This document shows positions 19,742 through 28,630 of a DNA stretch of 64,000 nt, one piece after another. Every line of letters begins with the position of its first letter. Within the stretch, counting starts at the first letter, position 1. The notes below the pieces were generated by a model. It did no database searches. It had not been told where the DNA came from and was given only the letters and a program-made list of their open reading frames with translations. The stretch covers positions 151,034-215,033 of the forward strand of contig NZ_BMXG01000006.1 of the NCBI RefSeq assembly GCF_014651635.1, in the 5' to 3' direction. Made by a program: the position numbers and the translations under genes. Source of the stretch: Cerasicoccus arenae (GTDB lineage Bacteria; Verrucomicrobiota; Verrucomicrobiia; Opitutales; Cerasicoccaceae).

Positions 19742-20347
19742 TTAATTTACCTTCGTTTTGGATGAGGTAATGTTGTCGACGACGCCATCACGGTCAAAGC
19801 CGATGAGGGTCTTTTCTGCAATTGTGGAGTTGTCTTCCTTCCGGGTGTCCTGGTTGTAAATCCAGATTTCCTCGCCAGAGCCTTCGTCAAAGATTTGCAG
19901 CGTGGTCGTATAGTAGGCCTTGCCATCGGGCTGGCCCATTTCGCGGATGACGTCGTTGTGGGCGGATGACTGACGGTTGATGCGCTTGCGGCCGCCAAGA
20001 TTACGTGTGCCCAGATCGCCCTCGTAAGTCGCGCTATAGTAGTAGCCGTTGAGCTTCTCGTCGACGAACTCCAAAGTCATTAAGCGGGCACCGGAGTCCT
20101 GTGGGCGGGCGCTGTTAATCTCGACGAAAATGTATTGGAATAGCGTGAAATCGTTGAAGTCGTTGGTGACTTCTTTTTCCACCTTAGGCTCGCCGAACAT
20201 TTCGAGAGCCTGCTGCTTAGTCGTCTGTCCAAGCTGAAGCGAATTGACGTGCGCGAAGTTGAAGTTGCGGCCCTTGGTCGTTACGCAACCCACCAAAATA
20301 GTGAGCAGACTAAGGCTAAGCATTCCCATTAACCAGTGCTTGTTCAT
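19742..20347 (-). CDS. BamE/SmpA-like lipoprotein
   Basis: 201 residues starting MNKHWLMGMLSLSLLTILVGC, a lipoprotein signal peptide with lipobox LVGC. The mature part begins with the small SmpA/OmlA-type alpha-beta motif, visible as SLQLGQTTKQQALEMFGEP. Proteins of this fold often act in outer-membrane assembly or as small outer-membrane lipoproteins. The frame extends 75 codons upstream, but the lipoprotein signal fixes the ATG at 20347. It lies 17 bp downstream of the nitrilase start region, with the same orientation. Confidence 0.8.
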   Translation of the reverse strand: MNKHWLMGMLSLSLLTILVGCVTTKGRNFNFAHVNSLQLGQTTKQQALEMFGEPKVEKEVTNDFNDFTLFQYIFVEINSARPQDSGARLMTLEFVDEKLNGYYYSATYEGDLGTRNLGGRKRINRQSSAHNDVIREMGQPDGKAYYTTTLQIFDEGSGEEIWIYNQDTRKEDNSTIAEKTLIGFDRDGVVDNITSSKTKVN

Positions 20348-20742
20348 GGGACGCAATTTGGCACCCGTTCGAGGACCCGTCGATCTTTTCTTCCAATTAG
20401 CACAAGTGCGCCGTGCCCCCCTAACAGGGCACAGCATTGCCCCACCGCCAACAGGATGAAACGGCACCGGGGCAGGTTCATTCTTTGCCGCCGAAAAGTG
20501 TATTTTGCCGCCGCCACAATAGGCAGCCAAAAGGTTGCGAAAACCCGGTCTGTGCGGATGACGAATCGCCAAACTTTGCTGTAGTTTCCATTTTTAGGCC
20601 CATTTTTCCCAAAAAAGAGCATAAAAGTATCAGTTTTGTTTTCGAGGAATTCGCGGCTAAATCGACGGAATCGCTGACCACAATTGGGCTGGAAGACGTT
20701 TTTGGAGAAAAAACCGCGTTTACCCCCCCTTCGCACCAAAAA
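20348..20742. other. Intergenic stretch with no gene recognised
   Basis: About 395 bp between the BamE-like start and the SMUG1 stop. Overlapping short frames exist on both strands but none shows a family signature, a usable start context or a consistent composition. It includes a run of seven C (20723-20729). It presumably contains the promoter of the BamE-like gene. Confidence 0.5.
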
Positions 20743-21474
20743 CTACTCCCAGATTCCTTGAGCAAGGAGTTGCTTGGTGGCAGCTTCGGCCCACCCGCGA
20801 TTGGCTGCTGGACTGGCCGGACTGGGGTGGAGGACCTTGCCGACTTGGTGCGGCTGGTCCCAATTGAGGTCCTTGAGCTTTTGCTCCGCAAAGCCACCCA
20901 CACCCACTAACCATGCGGGCTGTAGGGCGTCCAAGGCGGCGCGTAGGTGCGCATCACAGGCGGCGTAAAGCGCGTTCGTAGCCTCGGCCTTGAACTTGTC
21001 CGGGGTCAGATTACGGCACTTGCCATCGGCCCCATCCAGGAAGAGCAAAGGGCAATAATTAAGCACATAATGCTCGGCAAAAAAGTCATCCGCCGCCCCA
21101 AAGCGCTCCATCATAAGCCCCCACAAACGGCGCCCGCTAACCTCGCTTTTGGGACAGGCAAAGCCGTCTACAGGCCGCTTGGGGTGCTCGATTGGGGGCT
21201 TGCCCACAGGTGCCTCAATGCCCATCCAGTCACGCACTGCGGCCACTTCACCAAAGGGGGCACCGGTCTGCGCCATGCCGAAAGGGCCGGGATTCATGCC
21301 CATCAACACAACGCGTTTTTTCGTCGCCCCAAAGCGCTGAATATACTGTTTATGCGGCTTCCAGGCGTAGTTGAGGGGATTGTAAACGTGCGTTACCGGG
21401 GCCTCAAAAGTGATTTGGTCGACGGAATCGCGCAGTGCGATCGCGGCATTTTCCAGTTGTTTGACGATGGTCAT
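20743..21474 (-). CDS. SMUG1-type uracil-DNA glycosylase
   Basis: 243 residues. The active-site motif is MGMNPGPFGMAQTGAPFGE. The second motif HPSPASPAANRGW matches SMUG1 (family 3 uracil-DNA glycosylase). It excises uracil and oxidised pyrimidines from DNA, beginning base excision repair. SMUG1 is common in animals but patchy in bacteria, and bacterial members include planctomycete and Opitutae examples. The longest frame starts with GTG at 21480; the ATG two codons later (21474) is preferred. It faces the amidase gene with essentially no intergenic DNA. Confidence 0.93.
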   Translation of the reverse strand: MTIVKQLENAAIALRDSVDQITFEAPVTHVYNPLNYAWKPHKQYIQRFGATKKRVVLMGMNPGPFGMAQTGAPFGEVAAVRDWMGIEAPVGKPPIEHPKRPVDGFACPKSEVSGRRLWGLMMERFGAADDFFAEHYVLNYCPLLFLDGADGKCRNLTPDKFKAEATNALYAACDAHLRAALDALQPAWLVGVGGFAEQKLKDLNWDQPHQVGKVLHPSPASPAANRGWAEAATKQLLAQGIWE

Positions 21475-21480
21475 GGTCAC

Positions 21481-22683
21481 ATGTTGATCGCCATGCGAAT
21501 GTTGGCGATGGTAGGAATGTTGTGGACGGGCAGCCTGCTGGCAGCAGCAAAGCTGACCTCGATGGGTGATGCCCCAGACTGGTCACGGCTCGATGAATAT
21601 CAAGCCCAAGTCACCGCCAGTGATTTTCGTTGGCTGCTCGACAGCCATTTTGCCCCTGATGACGCCGCTAAGGACTGGATTACGATCGAGCCCGGTCAGG
21701 CCTTAATCAAGCGAGACGCAGGCGATGAAGCCCCTGCCGTGCTCAAATTCCGTGCCTTTGAGGAGACGCCTCCCCCCGTGGGCCGCTACTGGCGAACCCG
21801 CACCGAATGGGCCGCTGACAAGGCTGAACTGCCGCTGGCAGGCTTGAAAATCGCGCTCGATCCCGGCCACATTGGCGGCGATTTTGCAGTAATGGAGTTC
21901 CGCAGTTGGAAGGTCGGCGATGGGCCTTTGTTTCGCGAAGGAGACTTCGTGCTAGCGGTCGCTCAAAGCTTGAAACCTAGGCTGGAAGCCCTTGGCGCGG
22001 TGGTCACGCTGGTTCGCGACACACCTGCCCCGGTGACCACAGATACGCCCGAGAGCCTCCGCCCAGTTGCCGCTGAACTCATCGCCGAACGCGAGCTGAC
22101 ACCCGGCTTAGAGATCGACGTGAAGGACCTTCAGCGGCGTATTGATGCACTCGCCCGGCTGCTTTTTTACCGCGTTAGTGAGATCAAGGCTCGCGCCGAG
22201 CGGGTCAATGAATCCATCCAGCCGGACATTGTTATTTGCCTCCATGTGGACGGCGCATCCTTGCCAGAGGGCGTCGAATTGGCGGATTTCGGGCACGCGC
22301 ATTTTCTGATCAATGGGGCCTACAGCGCAGATGAGATCAGCTATGACGACCAACGCTTGGCCATGCTGGAGAAACTCCTCAGTGGGTCTTGGCGTGAAGA
22401 GCGCGGATTGGCCGCAGCAATGTCTGAGAGCTTCGCCGCCGTCAATCCACTGCCTCCCTATGTTTACACCGGAGACAACGCTATACGTATCAATGAGAAC
22501 CCTTATCTGTGGGCGCGAAACTTGATGGCTAACCGCCTGTATGCCTGCCCAACGGTATTCCTCGAGCCTTACGTGGCCAATACCAAGGAATTCTATGGGC
22601 GTTTTACCAAGTCGCCAGCAGGCTTAGTCGATGAGTATGCCGATGCGGTCGCAGTTGCGTTAACGACCTTCTATGGCGAGTAA
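21481..22683 (+). CDS. N-acetylmuramoyl-L-alanine amidase (Amidase_3 family)
   Basis: 400 residues with a signal peptide (MLIAMRMLAMVGMLWTGSLL) followed by a secreted zinc amidase. LKIALDPGHIGGDFAV gives the first zinc His, FREGDFVLAVAQSLKPRL the Glu, and VICLHVDGA the second His. It cleaves the bond between N-acetylmuramic acid and the stem peptide. The start was placed at 21481 because the frame upstream runs antisense to SMUG1 and does not look coding. Three further ATG codons lie within the next 13 codons, so the exact start is uncertain. The domain is longer than usual, with inserts around the middle. Confidence 0.85.
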   Translation: MLIAMRMLAMVGMLWTGSLLAAAKLTSMGDAPDWSRLDEYQAQVTASDFRWLLDSHFAPDDAAKDWITIEPGQALIKRDAGDEAPAVLKFRAFEETPPPVGRYWRTRTEWAADKAELPLAGLKIALDPGHIGGDFAVMEFRSWKVGDGPLFREGDFVLAVAQSLKPRLEALGAVVTLVRDTPAPVTTDTPESLRPVAAELIAERELTPGLEIDVKDLQRRIDALARLLFYRVSEIKARAERVNESIQPDIVICLHVDGASLPEGVELADFGHAHFLINGAYSADEISYDDQRLAMLEKLLSGSWREERGLAAAMSESFAAVNPLPPYVYTGDNAIRINENPYLWARNLMANRLYACPTVFLEPYVANTKEFYGRFTKSPAGLVDEYADAVAVALTTFYGE

Positions 22684-22776
22684 TAATGGTTGTGAGCCTT
22701 AGGGGGGGGCTGTCCGGATCATTAGCGCATTTCGTTGTTGTTCTAAGGCCGAGTGAGCACACAAGATACGGCCACA

Positions 22777-24135
22777 ATGTCGATAAATACGAAACCACTT
22801 ACATTTCCTAAAAATTTCATTTGGGGTTACGCTGCAGCCGCTGCTCAAATTGAGGGCGCGGCCTTCACGGACGGCAAGGGCTGGTCTATATGGGACACAT
22901 TTGCCCGCGAGCCAGGTAAAGTACACAATGGCGATACCCTCGACGTCGCCTGCAATCACTATAAGCTGTTTAAAAAGGATTTCGCTTTGATGGCGAAGCT
23001 TGGCGCGAAGAACTACCGGCTCTCTATTTCTTGGCCTCGCATCTATCCCAATGGTACTGGTGAGATCAATCAAAAGGGCGTGGACTTCTACAATCGCCTA
23101 ATCGACGCCTGCATTGATGCGGGCATCACGCCTTGGGTCACGATGTTCCACTGGGACTTACCGCAGCAGCTCGAAACGGACTTTGGCGGCTGGCGTGATC
23201 GACGCACTGCTGACGCCTTTGCGACTTATGCCGACACGATTGTGCAGGCCTATGGCGATCGCGTGAAAAATTGGATTACGCTCAACGAAATTGTTTGTTT
23301 TACCCGACTTGGTTACGGTAACGGCCAGAAGGCTCCGGGTCTCAAGTTGTCCGATCAAGTGGTTAATCAGACTTTTCACACGGCCCTGCTTGCGCATGGT
23401 CATGGTATTCGTGCGGTACGGGAGTTTGGCGGAAAGGGTGCCCGCGTCGGGTTGACGGATAACTCGGAAATTTACATTCCGCTGACCGAAACCCCTGCGG
23501 ACATCGAGGCGGCAAAGCAGGCTTTTGTGACTGCTAACGCTCGGGTGCTTGAGCCGATCTATCGCGGCAAGTATTCGTCCGAATATCTTCGCGAGGCGGG
23601 TAGTGATGCGCCGGTGTTTGAGCCAGGTGATTTGGAGCACATCAGCCGCCCAACAGACTTCCTTGGGATGAATGTCTACAACGGACAGTTCGTGCGTGCA
23701 GGCAAGCGGGGACGGCCTGAAGTGCTGCCCTATCCGCCCTCATTTCCTACGGCAGATGCGGCGTGGTTGCGTCATACTCCGCAGGCTCTTTACTGGGGGC
23801 CACGTTCCGTAGCCGAGATCTACGGGGTGAAGGCTGTTTACATTACGGAGAACGGCGCTGGTTACTTTGATGAACCTGAAGAAAATGGCGAAGTGCTCGA
23901 CTTGCATCGTCGTGATTATGTGCGCAATTATCTGTGCGAGCTTCATCGCAGCATCCGTGATGGTGTGCCCGTCAAAGGCTACTTCCTGTGGTCGTTTATG
24001 GACAACTACGAATGGGAAGATGGCTATCGCTGCCGCTTTGGCGTTGTTTACACCGACTATGCCACTCAGAAACGCACGCCCAAAGCGAGCGCGCACTGGT
24101 ATACTGAGGTAATGAAGCAGAACGCGATTGTTTAA
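22777..24135 (+). CDS. GH1 family beta-glucosidase
   Basis: 452 residues, the usual length for glycoside hydrolase family 1. The N-terminal signature is FIWGYAAAAAQIEGA and the nucleophile region is VYITENGAGY. The acid/base motif is WITLNEIVCF, where the family usually has NEP; the Glu is kept and Ile replaces Pro. It should hydrolyse beta-glucosides or related beta-linked sugars in the cytoplasm, as no signal peptide is seen. An alternative GTG start eight codons upstream (22753) has a weak AAGG before it. An 8-G tract (22702-22709) lies in the upstream spacer. Confidence 0.93.
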   Translation: MSINTKPLTFPKNFIWGYAAAAAQIEGAAFTDGKGWSIWDTFAREPGKVHNGDTLDVACNHYKLFKKDFALMAKLGAKNYRLSISWPRIYPNGTGEINQKGVDFYNRLIDACIDAGITPWVTMFHWDLPQQLETDFGGWRDRRTADAFATYADTIVQAYGDRVKNWITLNEIVCFTRLGYGNGQKAPGLKLSDQVVNQTFHTALLAHGHGIRAVREFGGKGARVGLTDNSEIYIPLTETPADIEAAKQAFVTANARVLEPIYRGKYSSEYLREAGSDAPVFEPGDLEHISRPTDFLGMNVYNGQFVRAGKRGRPEVLPYPPSFPTADAAWLRHTPQALYWGPRSVAEIYGVKAVYITENGAGYFDEPEENGEVLDLHRRDYVRNYLCELHRSIRDGVPVKGYFLWSFMDNYEWEDGYRCRFGVVYTDYATQKRTPKASAHWYTEVMKQNAIV

Positions 24136-24150
24136 CGGGGGGGAGTGAAC

Positions 24151-24579
24151 TCAGCCCGTTTCTTCATTTGCACGATAGATTCGTTCGCGCATTTTTCCCT
24201 GAGCGTCGATGGTTTCAATCCATGAGATCATCGACGTTTCCGTTGTGGCCTGAAACACGGATTCGATGGATTTACGGTCCACATGGACCTCGTCCAATAC
24301 GCCGTTATCCTGAATAAAGCGTATGCGATAAGCGGCTTCGTCGTTGGTCAATGGCCTTAGCCGAAACGTCGTTTTATCGGTTTTGCCCGCCCGCTTTTTC
24401 TTCGGATGTGCCTTGGGCGATGACCCTGTTACCACGGGTTCGGGTGGCGGGGGAAACGGATAAGTATCGCCGAATATCGTTTTAATCTGTGACTCGAGTT
24501 CATGCACACGCACATAGGCCGCCTCCCGCTGTAGCAGGAGGTGTTCGACTTGGATGCGTTTCTGTGTGGTTAACGCCAT
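24151..24579 (-). CDS. Hypothetical coiled-coil protein (paralogue 1)
   Basis: 142 residues. An N-terminal helix with coiled-coil character (about 8-35, LLLQREAAYVRVHELESQI) leads to a proline-rich turn (YPFPPPPEPV), a Lys-rich linker and a folded C-terminal part with alternating strands. The N-terminal half is clearly related to the neighbouring upstream gene: matching AY-R--ELE-QI, then FP-P-PEP-V, then a basic linker. No known family recognised. Start ATG at 24579, 24 bp after the paralogue's stop. Confidence 0.65.
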   Translation of the reverse strand: MALTTQKRIQVEHLLLQREAAYVRVHELESQIKTIFGDTYPFPPPPEPVVTGSSPKAHPKKKRAGKTDKTTFRLRPLTNDEAAYRIRFIQDNGVLDEVHVDRKSIESVFQATTETSMISWIETIDAQGKMRERIYRANEETG

Positions 24580-24603
24580 GCGTGTAACTCGAAAGAGGGC
24601 GAA

Positions 24604-24978
24604 TTAAGACTCGCTGGATTCCTTGTCTGATTCTGGTTCGGACTTGGGCTCGGCGTCGGTCTTTGGTTCGTCAGTGGTCACTTCGACTACCGGCTGTGGC
24701 TTTGGCTTCGGTGCGGGTGCTTTCTTAGGTTTTGGCAGCGCTGTAAAGCTTGCAACAGGCAGTTCGGGTTCAGGGAACGGGAATTCATCATCGTCATCGA
24801 GGAGCGCATCAATCTGGGTTTCCAGTTCCGCAATCTTGCGATAGGCCTCGGCGCGTTCTGCCAAGAGGCTGTCGATTTGCTCACGTGCCTCGAGCGCCGC
24901 CCGGATGGTTTCGGCATCGGCACCCAGAATGATTGCATTCCGGTTCAGCTGGGTGAGTTTCGTTGGTTTTTTCGCCAT
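24604..24978 (-). CDS. Hypothetical coiled-coil protein (paralogue 2)
   Basis: 124 residues with a helix around 30-57 (LLAERAEAYRKIAELETQI), an acidic patch DDDDEFPFPEPE, a Pro/Lys-rich linker and an acidic Ser/Glu tail to the C-terminus. It shares the N-terminal plan of the next gene but lacks its C-terminal folded part, so the pair probably arose by duplication. It may form a heteromeric coiled coil with its neighbour, which is inference. Composition-biased, function unknown. Confidence 0.65.
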   Translation of the reverse strand: MAKKPTKLTQLNRNAIILGADAETIRAALEAREQIDSLLAERAEAYRKIAELETQIDALLDDDDEFPFPEPELPVASFTALPKPKKAPAPKPKPQPVVEVTTDEPKTDAEPKSEPESDKESSES

Positions 24979-25010
24979 AGTTTTTATTCGTTAATGGATT
25001 TCGTGTTTCG

Positions 25011-26414
25011 CTATAAATTGGCTGTGCTGGACGGTTCGGAATCAATGCCGTTTACGATGGCGGTCAGTTCGTTGAGGCATTGCTGGATCTTCGCCTTGGG
25101 GACGTGGTCTTCTTCATCTACCGGTGGCGGCGTGACTTCGTAGGCCAGCGTGCGCACAAAGTCTGCGGGGTCATCGCGTAAGTGATTCCTCGCTTTGGCC
25201 GGCAGCAATTGAGAAGACGCGGCGAGGGCGCGGATCGACGGTGATGCATGCTGAGCCAGGGCTTCCGCTAAGCTAGGTCGTAGCCAGCTTGCCGAGCGTC
25301 GGCAGGCGGCCATGTGAGCTAGTGCAGTGGCGGAAAGGCGTTCATTGGCTAGGTATTGTAAGACTTCTTCCGGCGTTTCCTGATGGCTTGCCAAGGCCGC
25401 TGTTACGCTTGCGTGATTCATCCAGGCCAGCTCAAGAAAAAGCGCGGGCGGCATGGCTGGATTATCCAGTAAGGACAGGCAAGCAGATGTGTCTTCGCCG
25501 GTGACAAAGAACTCGGCCATTTCGGGCCAGATTGCGGGATTCGCAGCTAGGGCATTGCGGATGTCCGTTTCGGGGTCCTGCGCAAGCTCGTGCTGCAGAC
25601 CGGGGGGAATGCCTTGGTGCGCGGCAACGAACTCGCGGTCTTCATTGGTCTCGGAACGGCTTAGGTACAGCAATTCGATTTCATCGAGCTCTCGATGCAT
25701 ACGCACAGCTTTGCGGACGGATGCATGAGGCGAGAATAGCAGCGTGCGCAAGATTTTTTTCGGGAGCGACGTACGTGTTAGCAGGGCAATTTGAATTTCC
25801 TCACGATCGCTGTCTGCCCAAAAGAGAAGGACGTCGTCGGGAGCTGCAACGGAGGCAACCAACGTGCAGCGGACCAGCGGACTGGGGTCGGCGGAAAGCG
25901 CGATGAGCAAGTCGGGGTGCAGGCTCTTGTTATGGACTAGCTCCAAGCGGACGGAGGCGTCTCCCCGTGCAGCGAGAACAGCCTGCGATTTGAGCTTCAA
26001 GGCAGGATTGGCCGCAAGGGAACGCCAGAGACGCTGATCTTTTTCCGTGAGGATGCTATCGGCATCTCGCGGCGGAAGGTTTGGATTGGTGAGAGCAGCG
26101 GCGCGGACCGATGACTCATCGTGCTGAACGAGGATCGAAAGGGCACCAGGAGGAGTGCGTGGGTTTTGCGCCAACGGAATTAATACGCTGGAAGGATAGT
26201 CAGCCTGGTGGGCACCTATTTCTTCTAATAAACTGCTAGGCGTGAGCGCATAAGATGTCAGGAAAATCCAAGCTTCCTCGGGCGGATTCTCCTGACTGAT
26301 AGTACGTAGCAATTGGCTGGAGATTGGAGGCTTACGAAAGCGCCGCGCAATTGCCTGAGGACCATGCTCATGAATGAGAGCGAGGAGCTCGTTCGTTGTT
26401 TGCGGAAGCTGCAT
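25011..26414 (-). CDS. Leucine-rich-repeat-variant / HEAT-like repeat protein
   Basis: 467 residues made of about a dozen helical repeats of the form 'P..L..LA.D....VR.ALA.NP..P', e.g. LAQNPRTPPGALSILVQHDE and ALAANPAIWPEMAEFF. This is the LRV type of alpha-helical repeat, which forms a superhelical protein-binding scaffold. No catalytic motif. The ATG at 26414 overlaps the TGA of the upstream FtsK gene by one base (TGATG), so the two are translationally coupled. That suggests a functional link to the translocase, although no precedent is known to me. Confidence 0.75.
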   Translation of the reverse strand: MQLPQTTNELLALIHEHGPQAIARRFRKPPISSQLLRTISQENPPEEAWIFLTSYALTPSSLLEEIGAHQADYPSSVLIPLAQNPRTPPGALSILVQHDESSVRAAALTNPNLPPRDADSILTEKDQRLWRSLAANPALKLKSQAVLAARGDASVRLELVHNKSLHPDLLIALSADPSPLVRCTLVASVAAPDDVLLFWADSDREEIQIALLTRTSLPKKILRTLLFSPHASVRKAVRMHRELDEIELLYLSRSETNEDREFVAAHQGIPPGLQHELAQDPETDIRNALAANPAIWPEMAEFFVTGEDTSACLSLLDNPAMPPALFLELAWMNHASVTAALASHQETPEEVLQYLANERLSATALAHMAACRRSASWLRPSLAEALAQHASPSIRALAASSQLLPAKARNHLRDDPADFVRTLAYEVTPPPVDEEDHVPKAKIQQCLNELTAIVNGIDSEPSSTANL

Positions 26415-28354
26415 CACCGTGGCAATTCACTGGGGGTGACAAAGACTTCGCGGGGGGAACTGCCCACCTGTGGGCCGATATGGCCACGGACTTCTAGCTC
26501 TTCCACCAACGTGGCGGCGCGGTTATAACCGATCTTAAGCTTTCGCTGCAAAAAGCTGGTACTGGCTTTGCCTGTCGTCGCGACAATGGCGAGGGCATCC
26601 ATGAGGAGCGAGTCCGCGCCTTCGTTTTGGTCGCCATCGTCTTCTCCACTTCCGCCTGGGGCGTCTTCTGCGGCTAGTTCAACACGATAGCGTGGCGGGG
26701 CTTGTTCGCGCAGATGGTCGGTGATGCGGAGGATTTCGTCGTCGTCGACAAATGGACTTTGCAGGCGTTTCAGGCGCGACTGGCCTGGCGGCGTATAAAG
26801 CATGTCACCTTTGCCTTGCAGGGTTTCCGCGCCTTTACCATCCAAGATGGTACGGCTGTCAATTTGTGAAGATACCTTGAACGCGACGCGTGTAGGGAAG
26901 TTTGCCTTAATGACGCCGGTAATGACGTTTACGCTGGGGCGTTGCGTTGCGAGGATCGCATGAATGCCAACGGCGCGCGACATTTGGGCCAAACGGGCCA
27001 GAGGCGTTTCTACGTCGTCTTTGGCGGTCATCATCAGGTCAGCCATTTCGTCAATGATGAGCACGATAAATGGCATGGGCGCAAAGCCTTCGGCCCGGGC
27101 TTTTTCGTTATAACCCGCAAGGTTCCGGACCCGACGTTCGGCCATGATTTCATAGCGGGTCTCCATTTCTCGAACGAGCCACTTGAGTGCTTGGCAGGCT
27201 TGCTTAGCGTCATCTACCACTGGATGAATCAGATGGGGAAGCCCGCGATACATTGCAAACTCGACTCGCTTAGGGTCGACGAGAACCAGCTCCAACTCGC
27301 CCGGTTTGAACCGATAGAGGAGGGACAAGACAATGTTGTTAATGCAGACTGATTTACCACTGCCGGTCGAGCCCGCGATCAAAAGATGTGGTGCCTTGGC
27401 CAAGTCGCAAAGCTGTATTTGACCGGAGATATCCATGCCGAGCACGACGGGTAAGGAGGCAGTGCTCTCGTGCCAAGTGGCAGACATCATTGCTTCACGC
27501 AGTGCGATTGTGCGGCTACGTGGGTTGGGTGCCTCGACGCCGACGTAAGGCTCACCCGGGATAGGTGCCTGAATGCGAACTGCATTCGCCTTGAGGGCAA
27601 GCGCGATGTTGTTGTCCAATCCGGCAATGGTTTCCACCCGCACGCCATAGCCGGGCTTTACGCGGTACTGGGTGACGCGTGGGCCGACGGTGGCGTCACA
27701 GACTAAGGCGTCGACGGCGAAATTATCAAAGGTTTCCTGTAAGCGTTCGCGTTGCTCGGTTAGCTCTTCTTCGCTCATCGAAGCGTCATCATAGTCATCG
27801 GATGTGCGTAAGAATTCCAGAGAGGGGGGGGTATAGCTGTCTAAATCGCCACTGCGATAGCCTTCGATCGGTTCGACGGTGTTCGTCGTTGAAGGGGGGG
27901 GGGCGGTATCGGGCTCAGGTGTGCTTTCTTCGATGACTGGCAAGTCGTCTTGTTGAGGCATCATCAGCACGGCTTCAATGCGGTAATGGCTCTCGGCCAT
28001 TCGCTTGGCGTGCATTTTCTTGCGTTGTTCCCGCGCAGCAATGCGTTCAGCTAGCACTTCATTCCAGTCCGCGATTTTCTCCCATTCATGAGCCCATATC
28101 GATTCGCGGTCTTCGATGGGGTCATTCGGCTCTGCTTGTTCAGTAGCTACTGCAATTTTTTGCGAAGGAACAACTTCGTCAGGAGGCATTTTTTTTGCCT
28201 CTGGAGGGGGGGCAATTTCGGGGTCAATTCCTTCATCTCGGGCAAAAGAGGTCACCCACTGCTTGAGGCGATCAGTGAGCTTGGATTGACTGAGTGAACC
28301 GGTGAATGAACGAAACATTTTAGAATCAACCAAAGCGGTCGAGGAAGCCGACAT
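26414..28354 (-). CDS. Soluble FtsK/SpoIIIE-type DNA translocase
   Basis: 646 residues. The motor has Walker A GSTGSGKS (about 328-335), Walker B FIVLIIDEMADLMM, and the FtsK signature region SRAVGIHAILATQRPSVNVI. A C-terminal gamma-type winged helix (about 575-640, SFLQRKLKIGYNRAATLVEE) would read KOPS-like DNA motifs. Unlike canonical FtsK there are no N-terminal membrane segments: the first 200 residues are charged, Pro-rich and disordered-looking. Three G/C homopolymer tracts of 7-10 bases fall in this region. It may be a second, non-septal FtsK paralogue or may be tethered by a partner. Confidence 0.9.
   Translation of the reverse strand: MSASSTALVDSKMFRSFTGSLSQSKLTDRLKQWVTSFARDEGIDPEIAPPPEAKKMPPDEVVPSQKIAVATEQAEPNDPIEDRESIWAHEWEKIADWNEVLAERIAAREQRKKMHAKRMAESHYRIEAVLMMPQQDDLPVIEESTPEPDTAPPPSTTNTVEPIEGYRSGDLDSYTPPSLEFLRTSDDYDDASMSEEELTEQRERLQETFDNFAVDALVCDATVGPRVTQYRVKPGYGVRVETIAGLDNNIALALKANAVRIQAPIPGEPYVGVEAPNPRSRTIALREAMMSATWHESTASLPVVLGMDISGQIQLCDLAKAPHLLIAGSTGSGKSVCINNIVLSLLYRFKPGELELVLVDPKRVEFAMYRGLPHLIHPVVDDAKQACQALKWLVREMETRYEIMAERRVRNLAGYNEKARAEGFAPMPFIVLIIDEMADLMMTAKDDVETPLARLAQMSRAVGIHAILATQRPSVNVITGVIKANFPTRVAFKVSSQIDSRTILDGKGAETLQGKGDMLYTPPGQSRLKRLQSPFVDDDEILRITDHLREQAPPRYRVELAAEDAPGGSGEDDGDQNEGADSLLMDALAIVATTGKASTSFLQRKLKIGYNRAATLVEELEVRGHIGPQVGSSPREVFVTPSELPR
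27824..27831. repeat. Homopolymer tract of 8 G in the ftsK-like gene
   Basis: Eight consecutive G (C on the coding strand) in the Pro-rich N-terminal region, encoding the TPP part of SYTPPSLEF. Confidence 0.75.
27894..27903. repeat. Homopolymer tract of 10 G in the ftsK-like gene
   Basis: Ten consecutive G (C on the coding strand) encoding APPPS near residue 153. A single-base slip would truncate the protein before its motor domain. Confidence 0.8.
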
Positions 28355-28523
28355 TAGCCAATTCTCGCAAGCACCTTCTTGTTAAATATTTCTTTAATGG
28401 CAGTATTGCCTGGTGGGATTGCACGCGAGCAAACCAATTGCGCAACATCTACTGACGACGTTTCAATGGGCATGCATGAAAAATGCCGCCATACCGCCAA
28501 GGTGGGGTGCGATTGGCATCAAT

Positions 28524-28561
28524 AGCAACGCCTTGCGATGTAGAGCCCGCAAGGCGTTGCT
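28524..28561 (-). terminator. Strong hairpin downstream of the RHH gene
   Basis: Perfect 14-bp inverted repeat AGCAACGCCTTGCG / CGCAAGGCGTTGCT with a 10-base loop. It lies 69 bp past the stop of the small RHH gene and 170 bp before ftsK. On the plus strand it is followed by TAAAAAG; on the minus strand no T tract follows. Likely a transcription boundary. Confidence 0.6.
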
Positions 28562-28630
28562 TAAAAAGTGCTGCTAGTCGTTGGCAGCGGCGTAATGGGA
28601 TGCCCTTGCATCCCGGTGGTCTTAATTTCT

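Noticed and set aside
20344..20739. 131-codon minus-strand frame between BamE-like and SMUG1 genes
   Set aside because: Overlaps the lipoprotein start, has mixed composition and no recognisable domain.
28597..28614. Short GGGATG/CATCCC hairpin downstream of the RHH gene
   Set aside because: Only six bp and no T tract; the stronger hairpin at 28524-28561 is the better boundary.
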